Positions 1-6,225 of a DNA stretch of 10,248 nt are shown here, piece by piece (positions within the stretch are counted from its first letter, which is position 1; each line of letters opens with the position of its first letter). The position numbers and the translations under genes are program-made. A model generated the notes under the pieces. That model was not told the origin of the DNA. It did not search any database and was given only the letters and a program-made list of their open reading frames with translations. Source of the stretch: Saprospirales bacterium (GTDB lineage Bacteria; Bacteroidota; Bacteroidia; Chitinophagales; Saprospiraceae); contig JAHEAS010000062.1 of assembly GCA_024642645.1 (NCBI GenBank), forward strand, positions 1-10,248. Reading direction: 5' to 3'.

Positions 1-970
1 TGTTGACTTCGTCAATATCTGCACCAAAGTCACCAGCCTCGCCTGCTGCACTCACCTTTCCAGGGCGGTTTGCCAGATTTTTATGAGACAATGCCATTGT
101 ATAGTTCAAATAACCTTTTTTCAAAAAATTGACTCCGTTGTTTACAGAAACCCCAACCATTTCACCGTCACCTTCACTCGTCATACCGGTGTTGAGTGAA
201 ACTGTACCATATTCATGCTTGTCCTTCAAGATGACATTTATAACACCAGCAATGGCATCCGAACCGTATTGTGCAGATGCACCGTCACGAAGGATTTCCA
301 CCCGCTTGATGGCATCTTGCGGAATGGCGCCAAGGTCAGCACCACCCTCTCCGCGGCCAGGAGAGGTTTGAATATAAATCAGCGAGCTAGCATTTTTACG
401 CTTGCCGTTGATAAGCACCAATGTGCGGCTGGGACCCATGTTCCGAATTTCATAAGGATCGAGAAGAGAAGTTGCATCATTTACAGGAGTTTGAACCGTG
501 TTAAACGAAGGCACTTTGTACTGTAAAGCCCTGTCGAAAGAGGTCTGACCAGTGCTCATCAGTTCCTTGGAAGAAACAATGTCAATTGGAACTGGTGAGT
601 CAGTGACGGTGCGTTGCGAAGAACGGCTACCTACTGAAACCACGACTTCGGTGAGATCAGTTGCGCCAGATTCCATGGAAACATTTAAGGTAGTCGTGCC
701 TGAAGCAACCGTTACCGACCGGGTTGTGGTTTCATACCCGATGAACGAAAACTCAAGCGTGTAGGTGCCGGCACTAAGCCCCAGCTCATACATTCCGTCG
801 GCGTCAGTAACAGTGCCGTTGGAAGTACCTTGAACCTGTACGGCAGCGCCAATAAGCGCTTCGCCAGAATTGTCGGTGATTTGGCCAGCCACTTTGCTTC
901 GTTGGGCCATTGAAAGCAGGCCTACGAACAACAACGCAGCAGTCAATAGGTGTTTGATACACAGTTTCAT
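1..970 (-). CDS. TonB-dependent outer-membrane receptor, N-terminal part (runs off the left edge)
   Basis: Open from the ATG at 970 to the window edge (323 codons, no stop). Residues 1-22 (MKLCIKHLLTAALLFVGLLS, then MA) form a signal peptide. Residues about 27-102 are a carboxypeptidase-regulatory-like beta-sandwich (VAGQITDNSGEALIGAAV, TDADGMYEL, FSFIGYETT). A possible TonB box lies at 104-111 (TDLTEVVV). The plug domain covers about 122-250, with DSPVPIDIVSS, RTLVLINGKR (182-191), a Gly-rich PGRGEGGADLGAIP stretch and the hallmark RVEILRDGASAQYGSDAIAGVINV. The barrel has only just begun at the edge. In the family, such proteins import substrates across the outer membrane with energy from TonB-ExbBD. 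The ligand cannot be told; the extended plug loop before the RVEILRDG motif is typical of Bacteroidota receptors that need not have a SusD partner. No Shine-Dalgarno is seen at this start. The family assignment is firm; substrate and total length are unknown. Confidence 0.95.
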   Translation of the reverse strand, partial: MKLCIKHLLTAALLFVGLLSMAQRSKVAGQITDNSGEALIGAAVQVQGTSNGTVTDADGMYELGLSAGTYTLEFSFIGYETTTRSVTVASGTTTLNVSMESGATDLTEVVVSVGSRSSQRTVTDSPVPIDIVSSKELMSTGQTSFDRALQYKVPSFNTVQTPVNDATSLLDPYEIRNMGPSRTLVLINGKRKNASSLIYIQTSPGRGEGGADLGAIPQDAIKRVEILRDGASAQYGSDAIAGVINVILKDKHEYGTVSLNTGMTSEGDGEMVGVSVNNGVNFLKKGYLNYTMALSHKNLANRPGKVSAAGEAGDFGADIDEVN

Positions 971-1114
971 ACTCAATCTTTTTTAGTGAGAAAATAAATA
1001 AAAGAACACCGTAAAATTAACCACGCATTTGATTCCTCCTAATTTTAATTTTGTAAGACATCAAAATTTTCATTTGAGGATTTATGCTAATTACAAAAGG
1101 TCGTTGCTTGGTTT

Positions 1115-1151
1115 CAAACCTAAAGCCTTCTATTATTTGTCAGGTTGCAAA
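1115..1151 (-). promoter_or_regulatory. Candidate Bacteroidota-type promoter for the TonB receptor
   Basis: On the minus strand the octamer TAGGTTTG (plus-strand CAAACCTA, 1115-1122) matches the Bacteroidota -7 consensus TAnnTTTG exactly. A TTTG (plus-strand CAAA, 1148-1151) lies 25 bases upstream, a little farther than the usual gap for the -33 box. It would give a leader of about 140 bases before the ATG at 970. Predicted from consensus only. Confidence 0.4.
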
Positions 1152-1165
1152 TTCAAGGAACCTGA
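1140..1165. repeat. 7-bp inverted repeat, possible operator
   Basis: TCAGGTT (1140-1146) and AACCTGA (1159-1165) are exact reverse complements separated by 12 bases. The repeat straddles the putative -33 element of the receptor promoter, a place where a dimeric regulator could bind. Arms of 7 bp in A/T-rich DNA can arise by chance, so an operator is only a suggestion. Confidence 0.25.
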
Positions 1166-1249
1166 AAACTAAGGTGCAATAAATGCAATGCCGTGGAAAC
1201 TCAAATCGGCAAGAATGAACTAGCAGATAAAATGAACCTGTGACCGAGC

Positions 1250-1280
1250 TTGAATAGTATGGAGAAAAAAATTTCCTTTG
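1250..1280 (+). promoter_or_regulatory. Weak candidate promoter for galM
   Basis: TTG (1250-1252) and TTCCTTTG (1273-1280, one mismatch to TAnnTTTG) are 20 bases apart, which fits the -33/-7 arrangement. The transcript would start near 1287, about 60 bases before the ATG at 1349. The -7 box lacks the conserved A, and the site overlaps the small ORF at 1259-1345; both cannot be used by the same transcript. Confidence 0.22.
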
Positions 1281-1348
1281 TGGGTAAAGACGCACAGCCT
1301 AATTATCTGATGGCAGTCAAAACATCCACTGATCAAAAAATGTAGCAA

Positions 1349-2527
1349 ATGAAACCTAGCTTTTCAATTATAACCATCTTTGTTTTGGCACTCCAGATAG
1401 GCTGTCAATCAGGTTCAAACAACCAAACAAAGCACGCAAATGAAACCATGAAGGCCAATATCACAAAAACGGCATGGGGCGCACTCCCAGACGGGACTAC
1501 CGTTGACCTTTTTACTTTGACAAATAAAAATGGCCTAGAAGCTAAAATCTCAAATTACGGAGGAATAGTAGTGTCACTCTTTACCCCCGACATGAATGGC
1601 AAAATGGAAGACATTGTGCTTGGCTTTGATTCGTTGGATGAATACGTAAAGGATACCCCCTACTTCGGCAGCATCGTGGGCAGATATGGGAATCGAATTG
1701 CCAAAGGCCGGTTTGAACTGAAAGGAAAAACTTACAATTTGGCGAAAAATGATGGCGAAAATCACTTGCACGGTGGCCTAAAAGGCTTCGACAAAGTGGT
1801 TTGGGAAGCGGTACCGGACACCAGTTCTGGCGAAGCAAGTTTGAACCTGACCTATGTGAGCCCCGATGGTGAAGAAGGCTACCCCGGCAACCTGGAAGTA
1901 AGAGTGGTTTACACGCTAACCAACCAAGATGAACTGAAAATCACTTATTTCGCTACCACCGACAAACAAACTCCCGTCAACCTCACCCACCATGGTTATT
2001 TCAACTTGACCGGAGGCGCAAAACGAGATATCCTGGCGCATGAATTGAGCATAAACGCAAGTGGATTTCTGCCAGTTGACAGTGGACTGATTCCAACCGG
2101 GGAACTTCGTGCCCTCAATGGAACACCTTTCAATTTTAAGACCCCTAAGCCCATTGGCAATGACATCAATTTTGACGACATCCAGCTCAAACTAGGCCTA
2201 GGTTACGACCACACTTGGGTACTTTCCAATCACAAACCCATCGGTGAAGTTGGATTGGCTGCTACCCTACTCGACCCCGAAAGCGGCAGGTACATGGAAG
2301 TCTGGACCACCGAGCCGGGCATCCAATTCTATTCTGGCAATTTTCTTCATGGAAAGTACAAGGGAAAAGGCGGAGTTGTTTATCAAGACCGATGGGGGCT
2401 TTGCCTTGAAACACAGCACTTCCCCGACTCACCAAATCGGTTGATTTTCCCATCGACTATTTTGGTGCCAGGCGACCATTATTCTTCAACAACCATTTAT
2501 AAGTTTTCGGTAAAAAGGAAGCTTTGA
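1349..2527 (+). CDS. galM: Aldose 1-epimerase (mutarotase), exported lipoprotein form
   Basis: A 392-residue protein. It interconverts alpha and beta anomers of aldoses such as galactose and glucose. The mature part aligns with the whole GalM family: GRYGNRI (111-117), NHLHGG (138-143, His141 expected at the sugar site), NLTHHGYFNL (211-220, His215 the expected catalytic acid), GYDHTW (285-290, Asp287) and LCLETQHFPDSPN (351-363, Glu354 the expected catalytic base). All expected active-site residues are present, so it should be active. The N-terminus is a lipoprotein signal peptide ending in LQIGC with Cys19 as the lipidation site, followed by a short Ser/Asn-rich linker. The enzyme is therefore predicted to sit on a membrane outside the cytoplasm, unlike the classical cytosolic Leloir-pathway GalM. 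The start at 1349 is chosen because it gives this intact signal; an in-frame TAG lies two codons upstream. No sugar operon is visible around it. Confidence 0.95.
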   Translation: MKPSFSIITIFVLALQIGCQSGSNNQTKHANETMKANITKTAWGALPDGTTVDLFTLTNKNGLEAKISNYGGIVVSLFTPDMNGKMEDIVLGFDSLDEYVKDTPYFGSIVGRYGNRIAKGRFELKGKTYNLAKNDGENHLHGGLKGFDKVVWEAVPDTSSGEASLNLTYVSPDGEEGYPGNLEVRVVYTLTNQDELKITYFATTDKQTPVNLTHHGYFNLTGGAKRDILAHELSINASGFLPVDSGLIPTGELRALNGTPFNFKTPKPIGNDINFDDIQLKLGLGYDHTWVLSNHKPIGEVGLAATLLDPESGRYMEVWTTEPGIQFYSGNFLHGKYKGKGGVVYQDRWGLCLETQHFPDSPNRLIFPSTILVPGDHYSSTTIYKFSVKRKL

Positions 2528-2563
2528 TGATGTCGGTTTCTTCATTTTTTATTCAATAAGAAT

Positions 2564-2592
2564 TTTGCTAAAATTTGGAAGACCTATCTTTG
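2564..2592 (+). promoter_or_regulatory. Bacteroidota-type promoter of the 3-hydroxyacyl-CoA dehydrogenase gene
   Basis: TTTG (2564-2567) and TATCTTTG (2585-2592) are 17 bases apart and match the -33 and TAnnTTTG -7 elements of the phylum exactly. Transcription would begin near 2599, giving a leader of about 34 bases before the ATG at 2633. It lies just after the end of galM and shows that the dehydrogenase can be transcribed on its own. This is the best-formed promoter in the window. Confidence 0.65.
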
Positions 2593-2632
2593 CGGATAGA
2601 ATTTCAGTATTTAATTTCTAAACTTGTTTTAC

Positions 2633-3529
2633 ATGAAAAATATAACTGTAATCGGCGCAGGCACAATGGGCAACGGCATTGCCCATGTTTTTGCCATGAA
2701 TGGCCATAAGGTCAACTTGGTGGATGTGTCACAAGATGCACTTGACCGTGCCATAGCCACCATTTCCAAAAACCTAGACCGGATGGTGTCAAAAGGAATA
2801 TTGGATGAAACACAAAGGGCTGACACCTTGGCCAATCTCGAAACTTTCACTGACCTAAAACCTGCCGTCACTAAAGCTGAATTGGTGGTGGAAGCTGCAA
2901 CTGAAAACGTAGAGCTGAAGCTCAAAATATTCCAGCAAATGGATGAATTGGCACCGTCCAAAGCTATTTTGGCGACCAACACTTCCTCCATTTCCATCAC
3001 TAAAATTGCGGCAGTCACCAACAGGCCCACCCAGGTCATTGGGATGCATTTCATGAATCCAGTGCCTGTCATGAAATTGGTGGAGGTGATACGTGGTTAT
3101 GCCACTTCGAATGAAGTGAACCGGAACGTCATGGAGTTGAGCCGTGCACTAGGCAAAGTGCCTGTGGAGGTGAATGACTATCCTGGGTTTGTAGCTAATC
3201 GAATACTCATGCCAATGATAAACGAAGCAATTTACTCACTCTTTGAGGGGGTGGCAGGTGTCGAAGAAATTGACACGGTAATGCGCTTGGGCATGGCCCA
3301 TCCTATGGGACCGCTGCAGTTGGCTGATTTCATTGGCCTCGACGTTTGCTTGGCCATACTTCGGGTACTGCACGAGGGTTTTGGCAATCCAAAATATGCG
3401 CCTTGTCCCTTGCTGGTAAATATGGTTACCGCTGGGCGCCTTGGAATTAAGTCCGGTGAGGGTTTTTATATGTACAAACCCGGCACAAAGGATGTTGAAG
3501 TGGCAGGCAACTTCAAGCAATTAAATTAA
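2633..3529 (+). CDS. 3-hydroxyacyl-CoA dehydrogenase (3-hydroxybutyryl-CoA dehydrogenase type)
   Basis: A stand-alone 298-residue NAD-dependent dehydrogenase, full length for the family (about 280-300). It oxidises (S)-3-hydroxyacyl-CoA to 3-oxoacyl-CoA, or the reverse, in fatty-acid or acetoacetyl-CoA metabolism in the cytosol. The Rossmann domain starts with GAGTMG (8-13), with Asp31 at the end of strand 2 favouring NAD over NADP. The catalytic set is complete: Ser118 in NTSSI, His139 in GMHFMNPVP, Glu151 and Asn189 in GFVANRIL. Their spacing equals that of the human mitochondrial enzyme, each shifted by 19 residues. The C-terminal dimerisation domain carries GPLQLADFIGLD (226-237) and the usual GIKSGEGFYMY near the end. 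The frame can be extended to a TTG at 2624, but the ATG at 2633 starts directly at the first beta strand and is preferred. It has its own promoter and terminator. Hbd, PaaH or FadB2-like roles cannot be separated from sequence alone. Confidence 0.95.
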   Translation: MKNITVIGAGTMGNGIAHVFAMNGHKVNLVDVSQDALDRAIATISKNLDRMVSKGILDETQRADTLANLETFTDLKPAVTKAELVVEAATENVELKLKIFQQMDELAPSKAILATNTSSISITKIAAVTNRPTQVIGMHFMNPVPVMKLVEVIRGYATSNEVNRNVMELSRALGKVPVEVNDYPGFVANRILMPMINEAIYSLFEGVAGVEEIDTVMRLGMAHPMGPLQLADFIGLDVCLAILRVLHEGFGNPKYAPCPLLVNMVTAGRLGIKSGEGFYMYKPGTKDVEVAGNFKQLN

Positions 3530-3537
3530 TTCAAGAG

Positions 3538-3571
3538 AAAAGGCAGCAGCAAAGTTTTGCTGCTGCCTTTT
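3538..3571. terminator. Bidirectional intrinsic terminator between convergent genes
   Basis: A perfect 16-bp inverted repeat: arm 3538-3553 (AAAAGGCAGCAGCAAA), two-base centre GT, arm 3556-3571. The GC-rich core is flanked by A4 on one side and T4 on the other, so it can act in both directions. It lies 8 bases after the dehydrogenase stop and 4 bases after the stop of the minus-strand gene ending at 3576, and would serve both. Confidence 0.9.
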
Positions 3572-3575
3572 CAAG

Positions 3576-5975
3576 TTAATGTTGCTTTAGCAACTTAATC
3601 GGATTGACCATCTCGCCATTGTTCACAATTTGAGCAAAATAAATGCCTTCACCCAAATTGTTTCCAACCGCAATCTTCCCTACTTGGGTCTCCAAATTGT
3701 GTGTCTCCACCATTTGACCCAGAGCGTTGTAAACCAACAAGCTAGCCCCATTTCGCCAGTTGTCAATCTTGTAACTTAGGGTAAAAGCCGAATTGGAGGG
3801 ATTGGGTGATGCAGTGATGGAAATACCATTTTCCACTAAATTATCTGTTCCACTAGGTGGGTCTGCATCGTAGGCTTGAAAGAAATCGACGCCTGCTTCT
3901 ATAGCATCCGTAAAATTGGGGTCAACGTCGCCAACTTCAAAAATCACCTGCATTGTATTAGTGATTGGCAAAAGCGTAGAAATATCCATGTCGGTTGACT
4001 CCCAAGTTGGTGGTGAAAACAAGCTCAGGAACGAAATCTCTTTAATATTGACGGTCTGGTCGCCATTCGCAAGTTTCACAATCAATTTGTCATTTCCAAC
4101 TGCAGCCCCGTTAGTCACGACACTAAAAAACCAGGTCTTGAAACTTAGGTGCGGTGCATTCATCCCGGTCAAATCCATGATTGGGGAAATCAACCTGGTT
4201 GTTCCCGAAAGCTGAAGTCCTCCGACAAGGTCTGATACATTGCCTGTCACATAGCAAGCATTGCCTGGATCATCGGCAGAATCACTGCCAGATTGGATTG
4301 GGTAAGGTATCTGTGCCGGGGCAACTTCGATGGGTGCTCCTCGCTCCCAAATGCCCTGCGGCGCATCGCCATTGATTATCCAACCGAGGTCTAAAGAAAA
4401 TATATCTTCGTATCCTTTTGAGATTTCAATGGTCAAGTTGTTGGATGTCTCATCGATTTGGGCAGCAGTAAGTGCGGTGGTTTTGTAACCCCATTTGCCA
4501 GCAAAAACGTCATAATCGCCATTGAAAAACTGTTGCACATTGAACTTGCCATCTGCGCCAGTGGTCAGGTTAAATTCAAAGTCTGCATTGATGAGTTGCA
4601 CTTGGGCATTGGGTATGGGCTGGCCTGTTCCTTCTTCCACAACTGTGCCGCCCAGCATAAATGATGGAAGTGGCTGAAGTGCCACGTTCAAGTTGGTTAG
4701 AACTCCATTTTCCAAATTTACACTCACAGTTTTTGATTCATAACCTGCTTTTTTCACCAAAACATCATAGGTGCCGGCAGTTGCCAAGCCGGTTTTATAG
4801 CTTCCAATTGGATTGCTTAAAGTGCTCGCCAATTCGCCTACAATCTCGACGGATGCTCCATTCAGGCCAGTCGTCGTCAAAGCGTCTGTCACGTTTCCTT
4901 CGAGGTAGCAGGCCCGAACGTAGTTTGGTTCCAAGATATACAGCCCGTTTCCAATGTCAGAAACCAGTACTAACCCACTCGGCAAAAATGGATACGCTCC
5001 CCAAGCACCATTGAATCCAGTGTTTGCAGGGATGTATGTATCAAAATTGCCTACTTCAATCAAGTTGTCTGGACGAGCCGCATCCACGATGATGCATCCA
5101 TCTGTGTAATAGGAAATGATGATGTAATCATTCCAAACATGCACGTTGTGCGGGATTACTCCTTCGCCCAATGTTTCAATTGGGCGAAATTGGTCAAGCG
5201 TCAAAATGTTTGAAGGATCGGAAACATCATAAGAACCTACTGGTCCGTTGCCAGTTTCATCAGTGGTAAAAAGAATTTGACCATTATCTGAAAGCCAAGT
5301 ATTGTGAGCAGTAGATGCTCCAGTTTGTTGACTTCCCAGCGCAACTGGATTGGATTTGTCGGTGACATCGTATATCGTGAAAACACCAGAATTTATCTCA
5401 GCACTGTACGCCAAATTGTTTCGAACATAAACATCGTGTGAATAAGCTGGTGCGCATTTACCGGCATAAGCAGGGTTCCAAGGGTCGGTGAATACATCTA
5501 CAAACACCAAACCTCCGCCATTAAGGGTAGAACCTGATAAATAGATATAACCAAACTCGTCAATCCAGAGGTTGTGAATAGAGCTTAAAGTCCCTAGTCC
5601 AGGGATATTTGGTGCCCAAAAATGGGAAGTTACCGTACCAGGCAAATTGGACAGGTCAATGACCAATACACCACCGCCAGTTTCATTGGTGACATAGGCG
5701 TAATGGTCCCAAGTCTTGATATCACGCCAAATAGAGTTTGGGCCAGGAATGAAATCAGCTTCGACAGGATTGGCTGGGTCAGAAAGATTTACTATTGAAA
5801 CGCCATTGTAAACCCCAACAAGCGCATATTCGGTACCATCTGGTGCTGCATAACCCCAGATATCGCTGAGGTCCTCAGTGTATTGGTAGGAGCCAACGTA
5901 GCTCATATTCAGCTGGGCAAAAGACCCAATACTGCTAATTAGCAAAAGTAAAAGTGGTAGAATCTTCTTTTTCAT
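3576..5975 (-). CDS. Choice-of-anchor-B family secreted beta-propeller protein with T9SS type A sorting domain
   Basis: A 799-residue exported protein. Signal peptide 1-20 (MKKKILPLLLLLISSIGSFA, cleavage before Q). Residues about 22-350 form the choice-of-anchor-B/LVIVD-type beta-propeller: repeated units of the form VSIVNLSDPANP (59-70), VLVIDLSNLPG (103-113), FTIYDVTDKSNP (199-210) and GSYDVSDPSN (247-256). A His-Asn/Asp motif recurs within blades (IHNLW, SHDVY, AHNTW, PHNVHVW). Two carboxypeptidase-regulatory-like beta-sandwich modules follow (about 355-433 and 440-518), then a jelly-roll-like module (about 523-703, starting DIFSLDLGWIINGD). The C-terminal 80 residues are the T9SS type A sorting domain (ITASPNPSNSAFTLSY, VYNALGQMV, EGIYFAQIVNNG, IKLLKQH). 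It should cross the inner membrane by Sec and the outer membrane by T9SS, ending secreted or surface-bound. No catalytic motif is recognised; binding or adhesion is only an inference. Confidence 0.9.
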   Translation of the reverse strand: MKKKILPLLLLLISSIGSFAQLNMSYVGSYQYTEDLSDIWGYAAPDGTEYALVGVYNGVSIVNLSDPANPVEADFIPGPNSIWRDIKTWDHYAYVTNETGGGVLVIDLSNLPGTVTSHFWAPNIPGLGTLSSIHNLWIDEFGYIYLSGSTLNGGGLVFVDVFTDPWNPAYAGKCAPAYSHDVYVRNNLAYSAEINSGVFTIYDVTDKSNPVALGSQQTGASTAHNTWLSDNGQILFTTDETGNGPVGSYDVSDPSNILTLDQFRPIETLGEGVIPHNVHVWNDYIIISYYTDGCIIVDAARPDNLIEVGNFDTYIPANTGFNGAWGAYPFLPSGLVLVSDIGNGLYILEPNYVRACYLEGNVTDALTTTGLNGASVEIVGELASTLSNPIGSYKTGLATAGTYDVLVKKAGYESKTVSVNLENGVLTNLNVALQPLPSFMLGGTVVEEGTGQPIPNAQVQLINADFEFNLTTGADGKFNVQQFFNGDYDVFAGKWGYKTTALTAAQIDETSNNLTIEISKGYEDIFSLDLGWIINGDAPQGIWERGAPIEVAPAQIPYPIQSGSDSADDPGNACYVTGNVSDLVGGLQLSGTTRLISPIMDLTGMNAPHLSFKTWFFSVVTNGAAVGNDKLIVKLANGDQTVNIKEISFLSLFSPPTWESTDMDISTLLPITNTMQVIFEVGDVDPNFTDAIEAGVDFFQAYDADPPSGTDNLVENGISITASPNPSNSAFTLSYKIDNWRNGASLLVYNALGQMVETHNLETQVGKIAVGNNLGEGIYFAQIVNNGEMVNPIKLLKQH

Positions 5976-6078
5976 AAATGGATGATTTGATTAAAAAAGG
6001 TAAAAATTGGTCAGTAATATCAGGTTATGATAATAATTGGAGCAATCAGTAAGCTTGATTTTGCCCAAAAATCTTCCG

Positions 6079-6113
6079 CAAACCTAACCCATGATGATAT
6101 AGACGGGCACAAA
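6079..6113 (-). promoter_or_regulatory. Candidate Bacteroidota-type promoter for the choice-of-anchor-B gene
   Basis: On the minus strand TAGGTTTG (plus-strand CAAACCTA, 6079-6086) is an exact TAnnTTTG box, with TTTG (plus-strand CAAA, 6110-6113) 23 bases upstream as the -33 element. It would give a leader of about 100 bases before the ATG at 5975. It sits downstream of the terminator that closes the sigma/membrane-protein unit, consistent with independent expression. Confidence 0.5.
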
Positions 6114-6147
6114 CCTCTACTAGACGCAGCCTTTTTTCGATAAAAAC

Positions 6148-6181
6148 AAAAAAAATCCCGCATCTTTTAGGAATGCAGGAT
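6148..6181 (-). terminator. Intrinsic terminator of the sigma factor / membrane protein unit
   Basis: Read on the minus strand: ATCCTGCAT (6181-6173), a 9-base loop, ATGCGGGAT (6163-6155), then a run of eight T (6155-6148). The 9-bp stem contains one G-U pair. It lies about 45 bases after the stop codon at 6226, a classic rho-independent arrangement. Confidence 0.85.
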
Positions 6182-6225
6182 CTATGATGAAGAGAATAAA
6201 GGTTAGTTCACGGCATTTAGGGAAA

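Larger units (their letters stand above)
971..1348. other. Divergent intergenic region between the TonB receptor and galM
   Basis: No convincing protein gene in these 378 bases. They contain a minus-strand promoter candidate for the receptor (1115-1122), a 7-bp inverted repeat beside it (1140-1165), a purine-rich AGGAGG followed by a three-codon ORF in the receptor leader (1018-1040, minus), a weak plus-strand promoter candidate (1250-1280) and a 28-codon ORF in frame with galM (1259-1345). I recognise no riboswitch or tRNA here. Confidence 0.6.

Noticed and set aside
129..764. Several plus-strand ORFs of 70-103 codons opposite the TonB receptor
   Set aside because: They are antisense to a continuous receptor frame with signal peptide, regulatory-like domain and plug motifs, and their translations look like random antisense sequence.
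2624..2632. TTG start that would add three residues to the dehydrogenase
   Set aside because: The ATG at 2633 begins directly with the first beta strand (MKNITVIGAGTMG), as is usual for the family. The TTG adds nothing.
2629..3072. 147-codon minus-strand ORF opposite the start of the dehydrogenase
   Set aside because: It lies wholly antisense to a well-conserved enzyme with all catalytic residues, and its translation shows no recognisable domain. It is a shadow of the real gene.
3538..3571. Hairpin considered as a repeat element or small RNA
   Set aside because: Its place between two convergent stop codons, GC-rich core and flanking A and T runs are explained fully by a bidirectional terminator.
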